A DNA stretch of 64,000 nt, from assembly GCA_014338405.1 (NCBI GenBank), contig JTDE01001009.1, positions 109,393 to 173,392 on the forward strand. Reading direction: 5' to 3'. This document shows positions 37,601-50,439 of the stretch, in pieces. The DNA comes from Paragonimus skrjabini miyazakii. Lineage: Eukaryota; Platyhelminthes; Trematoda; Plagiorchiida; Troglotrematidae. Positions within the stretch are counted from its first letter, which is position 1. Every line of letters starts with the position of its first letter. The notes below the pieces were generated by a model. It searched no databases. It was given only the letters and a program-made list of their open reading frames with translations, and had not been told where the DNA came from. Both the position numbers and the translations under genes were made by a program.

Positions 37601-40600
37601 CATGTCCTTAAAGGTCTCCCAGCAAAAGGTGAAGTAATTGCAGAGACTTGAATCTGGTTGACGAAGCAAATGAATTTCGGACGCCTGCGGCCGGAGGTAT
37701 AAACATGCTATAAATCATGTACATATGAATTCCGCGTCACAGGAAGTTTTCACAGAACTGGCAGCCGAACCGACGAGAGTACTGACTCTTAACGCGATAG
37801 GTAGCCGGCTTGATCCCTAATTCGGACTACCTGATAATCCAAACACGGGCTAAACTTGACCTGGCGTGTCGTTTTGACGGTGAGCATCCGAAAACATTAA
37901 AATAAAATTCTGAGCCCTTTCGACGATAGGCACCGCAAACTTGCAATCAGAGATGCACTAGGTCCATCCACACCAACTGGATGTGAACAGCCTATAACTC
38001 AAGCCGTATACCTGTCCTAATCTTTATTGGAACTGATGATTATCGCTGATAGTTCCTCAAACATATTGTTCTCCATCATGTTTTCCAAAGAAAAAAACTA
38101 ACGGGGTTAACGTATTCAAGTTTACTTCTAAGATTCTGCTAAGGAGGAGGCTACCTCAGAAATCTTTCCAGTAAGCTAAGCTTCCGGTTAAAAGTGACCG
38201 TTATAATTGATTTATTTCAGTGATTATGATGCACGAAATTCAATAAAATAGAAAGACTGTAGGAATCGTTCTCGCATGGGACAAATCTGTTTCTTCCTAG
38301 GATTTCTAAGCCAAGAGTTTAAAGAAAATCTGATTAATGTGCACATTACTGCCATTAAAGATAAGTGTTGATGAACACCAACACACCACACCAGGTGTTT
38401 CAAGCATTTTTAAATTCCCTGTCCGGTCTGATGGTATTTTCGAGTCACGTTTAAGGGTTTAAAAGGACGACCGCTTTATTAGCCATCAAAAGACCGACTA
38501 GTGGTTCGTTAGAAGCAAAACGTCAGCTAAAATATTCTTTAAATTGAATGGCGTATACGCCGTGTTGTATCGACTGGATAAACTATCTTGCAAACAACAA
38601 TCCCAGTGGGTTCGAGTGAATATCCTGACACAACCGAGAAGTATGTAGGACTACGCTGTTGTTACCGGAAAGGTTACTACCTCCCACCGTTGCCCAACAT
38701 TCCGCCGGGCACTCCTCACTAGATGCATGCAAGCTGCTAGCCGAAATGGCCTTTAGTTCTTAACTGTAGTTCTTATACGTAAAGTGCAACGGGAACAAAA
38801 ATATAATTATTAAGTGGCTTATAAACAAAAAGAAGATTGATTCGTTCGATCCTACGTTGCAGCTGCACCTGGATATCGCTTCTACAGCTACAGTTCACAG
38901 ACGCTTGGCTTTCCTACAGAATTTAAGTTTGCTCAGCAATGTACTTGGACAGCTATTGCATAAAGTCTTTCCGATAGATTGACTAACCACGGTTTACTTC
39001 AGTTGAGTGACGAGTGGGCGCAGCAATATTGTAACCGAAGATTTCCCTCATTCGATTTGTGAAAAATTTAATTAGAAAGATAAACAGGTCACTCGCCAAT
39101 GACTACAGAGGGGCAGCATTTGATGATTTAATGTGATTTACTTAGTTGACGGTGTAAAAAATTGTTTCGCTCGTAAAGATCGAAATAATTAGTTGTCATC
39201 TACCTCCAGTGCGCTGTTTTTATGAAAATCATGGTCGTGGTCTAAACAGTACGCGCTTTTTATGATTACAAGTATTTTTGCAATCCTGCACAGCTGATTT
39301 TTAAAATAAATAGTGGATGGCATGCTGGATTTAAATCGACATTCGATTTGGATCGAATCAACTAGGTTGCGGCTGTCAACAAAATGACGTGCGATAAGAA
39401 ATCCCCTTTCAGTTCAAGTTAGTACTTTAAAATATTTGTTATATTGCTTCCTGCGAAAACATATAGATTTTATAACGGTAAATTATCGAGCTGTGGTCTG
39501 CGGTATGTACAAGAGAAGAAATCAGAAACGTTCTCAAAGTGTTTTTCCCTTGTTTGTCTGCCAAGCACTATGCGTTTGATCGGCTGATTATGGCATCACC
39601 TACATGCGGTAAACTTCTCAATTGTTGTAAGATAAACAATGTTTTTACCTAATTAAAACTACTCGGATTTGGAGGGAATCTGAAGTAAGCCCATTGCAAA
39701 AACGAACTTTACACCAACTTTCCCTCATTCTGTATAAAAACATAATCCATCTTTACTATACTTGGACACCAGTCTACCTGTTCAGGTGAAAAGCTGGTTA
39801 ACAATCTCACACTCTGATATGAAGTCAGAGACCATCACATTCAAACGTAAACTAAGGGCTACTTGCCTAAAAGACCTACCTCGAAAAGGATTCTGTCAAC
39901 AGTTGACAGTCCAGTACTCAGGCGATAAACTAAACCTGTTGTATAATTTTTAGGGGTGTACGACACACCGAAAATTAATAAATATGATACTACTCACGAC
40001 ATGAATTGAATTTCCGGTATCACCCACGTTTTCGTTAATGATGACCTGTAATTTGTTAAGAACTTTTTCGGCTACGTTTCATATATGTCACAGTCGACCA
40101 TGCCTCAATCCAATGTGATTAATATTGTGTGTTCTGTTTCAAACTTATCCCAAACAACCTTGAATTTGTGTACTACATTCTGAATGTTAGTTTGTTGTCT
40201 TAGGCGTATATTATAAGCACTGAATAACTCTACCTAATCAAGTCTGAAATAACTTTAACTGCAACAATTCAGTGTCTTAACTTTCAACGAAAACTCAGTT
40301 TTCAATTTTTCGTGACATTGTAGAAACAGTAGTGAACTGTGATGCAATCCAATTACGTGACGATAAAATCGAACAATAACCGGATGTAAATTACAGAGTT
40401 AACGTTCTGGTTTCAAGTGTCTGTTCTTACACCGCTTTCGTACACTTAGCAACCCAACTCACACTTTGGAAGGCAAAATAAAATGAGTGTTGATAAATTG
40501 GTTTTTTTCGGCTAAGCTATCTAATTTCTTCAAATCAGCCAAATTTAGTCTCAAGCTTGCCAGACGTATGTGAAACCGTTATACGCTTTGAACGCTCGGA

Positions 40601-43600
40601 ACTAGAAAAATGCTTCACTTCAAAACCAAAACGCAGCGCAAAAACGGACAAGCATACACTTTTTGTCCTTGTATATATTACCGGTTAAAGTAATGTATGA
40701 AGATGTTATTTTGTTTACCACCAGCCAAGGATTCATCGTGAAGCTTGTGTGACAATCTGTGAGCCGCTTTGGAACATGATGACATTGAAGAAACAAATAT
40801 AAGTTTGGAAACTTGGTGACCTTGACGTCATTTAGTAAAAGACGGGTGCAATGGAAAGTACTAGGCACCGTTGAATATACTTGAACATGGGCTTAATATT
40901 TTCGACTGTTTGGAATCGCATACAAAAGGCATATTTAATAGTTCTGACAAACACGAGATTATGGGCAGCTTATTACTGACAAAGCCGGTTACGATAATGA
41001 TATCCTTTCGAGAATCTTAAAGTGTAATGTGGAAACGGAAGTGAAGGATCAAACATTCATCTACAGCAAGTTTATTGCGTTGTTTCAATTAATTAAACTT
41101 CACTCTGTTGTGACTTCGAAAATTATTGAAGACTGGAGTAGATGATATTTTGTGCATAACAAATGCGAATAAATGTGGTTCTCCTTTGATATAGAACTTC
41201 CAGTTCTCACAAGCATATACTCCGTAAAATTCAGGTATCATGTGATAAATCAGATCCATCAATCAGAGTAATGTGGTGTAGTTCACCTTAAGCATCTTGT
41301 TGTATGTACCACCTTTACGGTTACTTGAGCGAAAAGCGATGGACTTGGATAGCGTGCTTTCTTAATCGCAGATATTACATCCTTAGTGGTTATCGCCTGT
41401 TTTGCTAAAAATGGCAAAATCTCAGCCGTGTTCCTAATCACCAGTCGTACAACGGTTGCCAACTAAACAACACGGTTTCTAATCGTTGCTTGCCCAATTC
41501 GATTGGCCATTCAATTTGAAAGGACTAACTTTCCGAAAGCTGTCCCCTAACACACAATATATCGATTCACGTAATCACATAATTCCTCATTTCTCTTTAA
41601 TAATCTTCGTTAATTTTGCCACGTGGATGCGTACAACGACTATCGTCAAGAAAACGAAGATAACTCGTGGTGGGAATAGACAAGTAATTTCACCAGTGCT
41701 CCTGGAAGACCGGAACTGCGAAGCTTCTTTGTCGTAAACTTTTCTGCTATCGCCTCACTCTAGTTTGCTTATATATTTTTTCTGTATGCATTGCTCAGTG
41801 GTCAGCCTCATTGAGCACCTCATCAACTTATGAGCGAAATTGGCAACCTTCCGCCTTGGCACTAATTTTGTACTATGTAAACAGTGTCAACTGTAGGCAG
41901 ATGTTTTGCCTCTGCACTTGAGAGCTCATCCACTCACGATTATTTCTTCATGTTGGCAATGGTTACCACTTAAATCGCCATGGACAATAACACGTAAGTA
42001 AGCGGAAACAAACAGAAAACAACTGTAAGAAACTATTGTTGTGCAAACCGGTTCAAGGAAACAAACAAATTGGCGTCTGTAAACCATCATTCTTTCGCTC
42101 TTCATTTCATTGGTTTGATGTTTTGTTTATCATTACGAAGTTTACGCCTGTAGTACACTGTACTCACAAGAGGGTAGATGACCCCTCGCGAATTCTGAAT
42201 TTCCACAAAAGAACGTATGTTTAACTTCTACCTTGAACGTCAAGCATGTCTGGAAAGCCCATCCCGATGAAAGTTGTTGTAGAATGTTTTGCTAAGAAAC
42301 CTTTGACTAATGGATAAGGCTATGTTTGGTGGATGAGGATGTATGGTAACTAGTTAACTGAGCTATGCCACACTCCTAGGTATGCTTAAAGCTACACTTT
42401 ATAAGCAGTGAAGAGACAGAACCGAGACATAATCAACGTGAACACCAGCTGCGAATTACAATATTTACTGCAGGTTATTATTTGGCATGCCACCTTCTAT
42501 GTAGTAAGTTCACATAGTATTTATGATGCAAGATTAAAAATGAGCCAGATCTTGTCTGTAAATACGATGTTCCACGAAATACACTTTGACGCAAACGCAT
42601 GTGGAACCCAGTCAAGGTGTTTAAGGCAGCGTTATAAAAATGCTCATTTCAGATGTTTGTAAATTAGATAAACGCGGTTTACAGGATTTGGATGAATCGC
42701 GTTTTGGTACCGTAGATTTACCACTGGATCTATTTTATAGTTCGTCAACGTTGAGTAGTCGCCCTTATGACAGCAGGTTGTCATAAAAAGCAAAGCGTGT
42801 ATCAACAACACGTTCAACTTTGTTATCAGCAGCTTAGCTCCAAATCAAACGAAAATTTTAAAATTTGAACTCACTTTTTGGTTAAGGTCACTATCCATCA
42901 ATCTTAGAAATAGCTTTCAGCTCCCTCAATCAATGGCATATAAAAATAACAGAGTCAAGTCATTATTAGGGTAGCTTATTCTCAAGAAAACGCCTGTCTC
43001 ATGTAAAGCCCGAAGGTTGGGCAATGTTTCCAGCTTCCCTTGGCATTTTCTACAAAATCTGATGCTCTGTTTTCGCGGCTGATAACGGTAAGCGACGTGT
43101 CAGCGTCTCGTGTTATATATCTTTTTTCGTCATCAATGAACGCCATCAATGGGGTTCAGTTTTTGTAGTTTATTTTGTTCTCAAAACATTGACCATCATA
43201 AGTGATTGACAGTAGTTTAAATGATGCGCAAATTGCAAACTTCATGTTCCATTATCTTCACTCGTGTATTCGCATACAAATTGACTCGTTTTTTCTGGAA
43301 AATTGATGTCTTGAACATATGCCTCTGAAAGAATTTCATACTCACTGCATTTGATGAACTCATCCAAATATTTAAACCATTAAAGTGGATAATAACTAAG
43401 ACAATTGGACGTTACGATCTAATTTGCTAGACGTTCCACTAAGCCAATTATCTACTCTGCAGATACCGCTTAAGTTACGAATTGGCCATTATGTGATTTA
43501 AAACAACGACCAGCGTGGAACTGTAAATTTCCATTGAAGCGGAGCAATCTTTACAGGATTCAAAACCGGGTAACGCCTCAATCTGCCCATTCACCTTGAA

Positions 43601-44059
43601 AGACTGATTTGAATTATATCCAAATTATTGGGTAGAAGATAACTTTAGTAGTTCGAAGATCGGACACATATTCAGTGGTCATTTGGGATTAATAATACTT
43701 GACAGTAACTCAAGCGTGTCCTGTAGTCAAACAGTTTTGTCGATTTCGGCAATTCCTTGCAACAAATTAATCAATGACTATTGATTCAACGGTGGCCGTG
43801 AACTCACTGGAAACGCTGTAGTTTTGTGGTTGAACTTCATTTTGACCCCACTTCTTGATATATTAAATTAGAAGTGTTAAACCGAACGTTTTCACAGTGA
43901 AAATCTTTCTGGTTTATGTTTTCTTAAAGCATAATGGAAACCGCCTTCTTCCCAATTTTGTCTCAGAAATAAGGGTCAGCATATATGATCTAACAAAAAC
44001 ACTTAGCACTAGTTAGTACTGAGAAAAGCCTTATTTTCTTAAGTGTAATATATATTTGA
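31611..44059. other. No recognisable gene over about 12 kb
   Basis: AT-rich sequence without named repeats. Points noted: a 13-base direct repeat TTACTAAATTTTA at 34210-34222 and 34231-34243, and an 8-base-pair hairpin TTATGACA/TGTCATAA near 42765-42786. Overlapping frames at 34449-34685 and 34462-34788 have no domain. Further frames at 36247-36675, 37421-37669 (minus), 41486-41737 and 42408-42662 also lack recognisable motifs. The region near 38560-38760 is slightly GC-richer but was not identified. Confidence 0.45.
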
Positions 44060-44350
44060 TATATCTATTTATTTGACGTTCGATCGTCACTCCTGTAATG
44101 TGCGACCAAAACCAGCGGGCGCGCACGAGTTGAATTTGAATTGGTGATGGTGCGTGCTGCTGTGTTTTCGTCGCCGTTTCAGCTATCGCTTGTGGGAGTC
44201 GTGTGCATGGCTTACTGGGCCTTTGGCTCATGCTTCTTTCTTATTGTTTCCTTTTACAAGACGGTTGTTGGGACCCCGACTTCGAAAGAATGCTGTTCCT
44301 CGGTGTCTTTGCGTTGCCCTAAGGTTGGTCCGTAAGTGTAACGCACGATC
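44060..44350 (+). CDS. Possible first coding exon in a CpG-rich patch
   Basis: A TATA-like run (near 44048-44066) is followed by a CpG-rich stretch (44078-44350). Inside it, an ATG at 44147 opens a frame of about 62 codons. The frame contains a hydrophobic segment (LVGVVCMAYWAFGSCFFLIV) that would serve as a signal anchor or membrane helix. At 44332 the sequence reads GTAAGT, a consensus splice donor, just before the frame's stop. Together these fit a promoter plus first exon, running 44147-44331. I see no matching acceptor or second exon and cannot name a family. A GC-rich repeat fragment is an alternative explanation. Confidence 0.25.
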
Positions 44351-46384
44351 AGAAAAGAAACAGCCGGCTTGCATGTTACACTCTTAACTTAGATAAAACA
44401 AAAGCCTATGGCCTGTGGAATTGGCTGATGCAGTCCAACCGTCGACTGTGGACCTAGAGCAAAGCGCGCAGAAAGAAAGTCAAACGACTCGAAGTATTGA
44501 CAGCACAGATTCATTTGAGTGTGTTTGAAATCTTTAGTGCACCGGTAAACATAAAAACTAAGCAATAGTTATCTACAGAAAGTTTAGTAGTTTGACATTG
44601 TTCATATGTACCACTCATACGTAAGATTACTGCCAAACTTAACAGAAGGAAATTATTTCGCGTAGAAGTCGTCTGAAGCTACCGGCTGATAAACGCTAGC
44701 GTCAGTTTCTCAAGCTGAATGACTAGTTTGCACATGATGTCTCGGGAAGATTTTCTGAATCTCTTGCGGCCGAATTGAACACATAGTTTAATTCGTCTCA
44801 CCAGTTTATTTCTCCAGGAAATCGAAAATCGATCATTGTTACAGTCGTCGTATGCAAGAGTTGCCAATGTATTTCTTATCATTTTTAGACGTATCAGGTA
44901 GAACAAAAACTCTTCTCTTATGAACGGCTAATTGGAGCATATGCTCAGGTGTTTTGTGGCAATGTAGTTAAGGGATCTATTGTTAACTTGACGGGTAACT
45001 CGGTTAGTCTCGAGCAGGATAAATGCTACCTGACAGTAGATCAACCAAAATTTGTTGATATATCTTGTTTTTACGACTGGCTGATGTTAATCGCAGTATG
45101 GAAAGTGTCTTCATTACGCACAGTCGATTTTATTTTACAAGAAGAAAATAGGTGGGATAGATATTAAACATAATTTAGTAACTAACATCATCTCTCTGTA
45201 GTCAGTAATACTGAAGATTTGAATCAAGGTATACAGCAAAACGTGAGCGTTTTTTGAGTTGATTGTTTTAAGCCAGTGTTGTATTAGGTAGAAACAACTT
45301 ACCTTATCTTCTATAGAAATAAGCGACTTTTTCACGCGCTAACAAGTGATCGGAGAGTTAGACAATGACGTAACTGACTCTCATATTGGATTGCGGATTT
45401 CACAGTAGGACAGAATATCGATCAAATCGTTTTCAGTAAAAACATCAGATTCAAAATTCACTCTTGCTAGAACAAATCGCACTGCCGTAGTGTTGTTTTG
45501 CCAGGGATATAATCCTCGGCTCATAGTCAGAACTCACAGTCGACACACTACACTTGAGCGTTCAGTGGCATTCGTTTAAAAGCAACATACAAATTATCAA
45601 ACCATCTCTAGAAGAAACGCAGCCCACCTATGAAACGCCTCCCTTTTAATTAGGCCATTAATAGGTATTGCAGGTTGAAAGAGGTTATTTCAAATTTGAA
45701 CAACTGCTTAGCTACACAAACATATAACTGAACATATATGTGTATGAGTAGTGCACATTCACGTGTACTGTTGATTGCAGTCATATCAACAACCAGCACT
45801 GAACCAAACAGAAATAACGTTCTGTCAGCTACGCGCTAAGTGACCTGTGGGACTGGGCTAAAACGACAGTCGAACAACTCGTTGTGCATGTTCTGCCACA
45901 GGTACATGCCGATCGAGTTGCATTTTTTAAAATTTTACCGTTTCAGCCGTGACCAAACAGTTGAACTTCAAATGGTCGAACGTTAACAGATCCTAATTGT
46001 GAAGTAGGTCTGCTAGGTAACCTGCCCGTCTCATTACTCGATTTCAGTGAGTGACTGCTTTAATATTCATTCCTAATTAGTGGAGGTCTGCCGGTGGATG
46101 ACCCCGGATGTGTGGCATTTTGTAGGCATAATTTAATTCATTTCAGAAGTGTCTACAGGCATTTGAGAATTGACCTAATTTTGCCAGTCTGTCTTGTTAG
46201 GAAACTTTCCAAAGCCGACTGATTCTTCCAATGGCATATCCATAAAAACCGCACAACCGCCAGATTTTTTTAGGATAAATATAACATGCTTGTACCTTTG
46301 GTTCCGGGTGTGAGCAGGTCATGGAGGTGAAGAGAGTGGAAGGTTCCATAGATCCTTATTTGAAAGTTCTGGCTTTCGCTGTGC
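44351..46384. other. No recognisable gene
   Basis: Frames at 44679-44906 (minus) and 44949-45167 have no family motifs. The stretch 46020-46384 may contain the continuation of the minus-strand LINE remnant, but no later RT block was recognised. Confidence 0.4.
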
Positions 46385-46810
46385 AACGTGTGGACAGAGG
46401 CAGTCTGTCCCCTTCATATACTGACACGAGCAACGTTAGACTTAAGTACATTCAGATATTTCTCTAGCCATAAGAGTAAGAGGTCATCAAAGCTATAGCT
46501 ATTCAGCTTCCGCAGCAAAATGAAATGATCAACGCTGTTAAACGTTTCGGAAGAGCCAAGTTAAATTACGTATTAGACCAGTTCAGTTTTGTAAGCTTAC
46601 GTCCAAACTTTTGGAACAAGCAACACATTTGTGGCACTGTAATATCCCCTGCAAAAATTACTTTGCTTCTTGGTGATGTGTTTGAGGTCTTCGAGTTTTG
46701 CCCAGAGAGAGATATGTTAAACTCACCTTTACGTTAGAAACCATCAAAAACACCCGCATTGGTAAAATGTTCCCCGGGTCACTACTGTAGCCACCCTGGA
46801 AGAAAGGTTT
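46385..46810 (-). mobile_element. LINE (CR1/Jockey-like) reverse transcriptase remnant
   Basis: Read on the minus strand, three RT blocks appear in order. KPFFQGGYSSDPGN (about 46769-46810) is the P-I-f-K-x-G-d-x-x-D-P-x-N-Y-R-P block. NFCRGYYSATNVLLVPKVWT (about 46598-46657) is the G-F-r-x-G-x-S-x-x-T-N-L-L block. SSETFNSVDHFILLRKLNSY (near 46495-46554) is the f-S-K-A-F-D-S-V-D-H catalytic block, followed by WLEKYL. The last two share one frame and the first lies in another. Stops interrupt between them, and in the first catalytic aspartate's block the K-A-F-D reads E-T-F-N. The Y-x-D-D block was not found. The copy is dead and truncated on both sides. Confidence 0.7.
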
Positions 46811-49257
46811 GACTTTGAATTGTTTATCAGTTTTCTATAGAAAGCCAGTTGACAAAGAGAGGTTAGCAATTACTCTGAGCGCTTGTGTGACCCTATAGCT
46901 AAATTGTTTACGCAAAGTTATACCGGTTAATGTTTGTTGTGTTTGAAAGGCCAGCATGCTGTCAGTTTTTTCCCTAGGTGCAAGTTTAACTGCATGATAA
47001 AACGATAGCCCTTACCGTTTTTAAATTAATTTCCTGTCATCCTTCATGAGTTATTTTAAAAGGGTCACTTATAATGAAGTGTCTATCATACTTTGATCCT
47101 ACATGGAAGGTAAGGTTGAAATATTCAAAAACTCCAGCCTCATATTCTCGCAACATGTTGAAAATTGTATTGTGCTTCTCATACATACACCCAATGAAAC
47201 AGAGGTTTACTCAGTGAGATTCAATCTATTCGTAAGTGTAGTCCATATTATTGGGGGTAAATCAATTGGTAAACTCAATTGAAGAAGAAAAACATAGGTA
47301 CAACATTTTACCACATTCACTCACGTTACTGTGCTTGAAAACCTTGAACAATATTTCGGGTCAGCTGACATGACCATTCTGTGCAAAGGGTGTAGGTAAC
47401 TAGCAAAAGTATACTAACTTAAGTTGTACAATATACTTCAGACTTACCAATAATTTGGATGGTTTCAGTGAGTTTTACCGTCACCTAGTAACCAGGTAGG
47501 TCAACGATGAATATATAAGTTTCTTAAGAGCTAAGAGTTAAAAATACTTAGTATTCAGCCTCAAGTTTTACATGCAAATGAATATGGAAGACTGGAGGTT
47601 TGTTGTTATTTGAGTTCATCCATAATACGTACAATCGATTATCAGTGACTCTGTTTCCATCTGTTTCCGTCAACTTTTGTCAGTTGCCTAATTACTCATT
47701 AAACTGCTCAAGTTTGTTGTATTGAGTTGTAATTTTATGTTATGCAATCGCAAACGGTGTAAACTTGTCTGATAACGTCAACACACGAGTTGTCTCCTTG
47801 TAACAAACTTATAAACTATCGTTAATAAAGGAAGATTTGATAGACAACGAATTGTTATTTCCATCGAATTAATATGACTGGCAATATACTTTTTCGTATT
47901 CTCTCTGAGCAGCCTTCTTCAGCGTATATGATCGTGCTAATGATTTTCTTTGAGGTTACGTCTGAATTCTGTTCACAAAGTTTGATGACATTAAGCTATT
48001 CCCCTTTAGCAATCCCCATCCCGTAAAGGTTAGTTGTATTGATGTGGTCGTTAATGATAGCAGCCAACGGGGATCCAAGGATATTTCTACGACCAATGCA
48101 TCTTCACAAATTCTTACGAGCTCATCCGCACTAACGAAGCTGTCCGACCTTGGGCACAAACCTTTAAATAATGTGTGCGATTATAAATATTTGTCATTTT
48201 TGTGGGTAATTTTTCGAGGAACTAGTGAAATCCGTAATAATCCAGTGCTAATACAAACTTAGGAAGACTAAAGACACTTAAAAATCTGTCTGATAAGTAT
48301 CTGATAGGTGTAAGTAGCTGGGAGTTAGCCAACTTACCTTTTGTACTGGCACAAAGCTTGGTCAAGAAGATTTTTGCTTAAGTGATGTCACGCACATCAT
48401 TAAAGGGTTATCAAAGAAGACAAGCAACGTTTAACAACGAACAAGCTTTTAGTCTGCTTACGACTTGGCGTAACGTTTCTCGACTGTTTTTTCAAACATG
48501 TGCTATCGGTTAGTGAATGAAGACATCTTTATGGAAACACAATGTAAACAACAATTTGGATCTACTCGAATTTTGTATGCAACTCTGAAGCGAAATACTT
48601 ATTTTTAGGTGAGTTCTCGTCATGTAACATTCTATTGTTATACCAGCGTCAACCGGAAGTCTATTCCTTTCACTCTAACTTTTCGTGATACCACTCGGCT
48701 TCAGAGGGAAGATGCTGTTGGATAAATGGTGTTAATACCTAAGTCTGGTTTAGTAACATCTGGTGGATTCTACAGGGATAGGCCAAAAGCGGCCCTCACA
48801 AAAATGTTGGTCTGCTGATCAGTGACTCTGTTGGCAGGATTTGAATTTAGCCGCATCAGACTGCGAAGTGTAACATAAACAATTGTGAGTATGAGACGTG
48901 ACTGAGTGTGATATTTTGTTTTACGAAGTTATCTGTTAAAAAGTGGTGGCGGACTTCTTCCAATATCACTTGAGTATCACTCAATTATCTGCAGTTATTT
49001 TATTCTTATAAAAGTATCCGTCAGGCTATTTTGGCAAGAAGCACTAGATTCTTATGTCCATTTTGTTATAGCATTTCCACTGTGCAGGTCTATGCCACGA
49101 TCGACCACTGTCGGCCTCTGATTCAATCCCGTTAATCATTTGGCACAAACAATATATTGTAATCAAACAACCAGCTATATTGGCTAGTGATGAGTGTTGA
49201 TTCTTTGAAAGTTGTGAATGATATTCATTTAATAATACAACAATTGGTTTAGGCAAG
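46811..49257. other. No recognisable gene
   Basis: A 10-base duplication CTGTTTCCAT/CTGTTTCCGT near 47650-47670 is the only local repeat. Frames at 47956-48159 (minus) and 48044-48262 are short and overlap each other. Confidence 0.45.
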
Positions 49258-49580
49258 TGACCGGAACCAAATACTTCATACCAATAGTACAACTACTCAT
49301 CAGTAATACAATGTCTACGCTCAACAGTGGCGTTGGTCGATTCCAGCGTGTACTGTTCGAGAAATCCTGCCTGGGCAGTCTATCCCCCGGAACACTTGGC
49401 GGACTCCATCTGAGACATTGGAACGGCTGGGTAACCGGATCCAAATATGAAATTTCCGAGTTCCAAAGCGTTCAGCTGGTAGAGCGCTTACCGCGTTGAT
49501 GCATGATGTTTCTGTCGCTGGTTCGAATCCAGCCGAAGCCCTGACTTTTCACAGTCGGGTCTACTCATTAGTAATAATAA
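49258..49580 (+). mobile_element. tRNA-headed SINE, second family, with a partial copy upstream
   Basis: At 49471-49486 the D-arm and A-box sequence TTCAGCTGGTAGAGCG is tRNA-like. At 49517-49533 GCTGG-TTCGAAT-CCAGC is a perfect T-arm with the B-box GGTTCGAATCC (49520-49530). The acceptor stem (bases before 49470 against CGAAGCC, 49534-49540) does not pair, and no proper anticodon stem forms. It is therefore a tRNA-derived SINE or tRNA pseudogene, not a working tRNA. The copy ends at CTACTCATTAGTAATA (49561-49576). Nearly the same string, CTACTCATCAGTAATA, lies at 49293-49308, followed by GTTGGTCGATTCCAGCG, a degenerate B-box. The segments ACCGGAACCAAAT (49260-49272) and ACCGGATCCAAAT (49434-49446) also repeat. 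This suggests a dimeric or nested arrangement. Confidence 0.65.
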
Positions 49581-50439
49581 AGCAGTTTACTTTTCATTCT
49601 GCCTTATGCTAATCCCCAAGCATATGTACTAACTGATGGATAGTTAACTAGAAATGACCGTACTACACATGTGTACATTCCGATATCTAGGTCCATGTTG
49701 AGATCATGTCGTTACTAGGCAGAGCGGAAAAGATGTATATTCTTATTTTTACTACCAACTGGAAATTTGTATCGTATCTGTTAGTGATGTGCTAATGAAA
49801 TGTTTTAATTTCACTTTATCAGTCCATATCTTTTCATGAGGCGAAAACGTATTTTGTTCTCCTAGCACTCTGTTTGGTTGTGATACATTGGAAACCAAAC
49901 TGAAACTGAATGTAAACTAGAATTGATAGACAAGCAAAAGCAAGTTGCTGTAAACGACATACCAGATAATAACAAGCCTGGTTTTTGGCTGAACATGAAT
50001 AGTAGTTCTCCAAAAAGTGTTGCACAAACGGCTACTTATTGTTATGTCCATCTAGTGATTTATTCCTGCATGATGCTCGAAAAAGGACGATGAGCAGTGA
50101 GAGTTTTGAAGAACAATCAGAATATACTACTCAAAATATTTCGTTATAGAGAATAAACTAGGTAATTTCTCTATCGAAATGACAAGGTTTTCATTTTTGA
50201 AGTTGAATGGTAACGAGAGTTTGGAAAATACTTTCGAATTTCAATGTTTGATGTTGATCAACATAATTCACTTGCAATTTTCATAACGTTTGTCTGAACG
50301 GTAGTAAATCGTTTTTTTCCGAGCAAAGTAGTTAATCTTTCTGAAGTTCACGTTATAATCTATAAGCAAATAAAAATGTGTTAAAGTTCTCGAAACGACA
50401 TCCTTTGAAATATTCACTGAGAGCACCACAAAGTAGTGT
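49581..50439. other. No recognisable gene
   Basis: AT-rich sequence with only one minus-strand frame above 60 codons (49834-50025), which has no motif. Confidence 0.45.

Noticed and set aside
37770..37870. tRNA-like or SINE segment near AGGTAGCCGGCTTGATCCC
   Set aside because: No B-box and no stem pairing could be made on either strand.
48836..48852. B-box-like GGATTTGAATT on the minus strand
   Set aside because: No A-box at suitable distance and no tRNA arms can be folded.
49110..49132. B-box-like CTGATTCAATCCC
   Set aside because: It matches only part of the consensus, with no accompanying A-box or T-stem.
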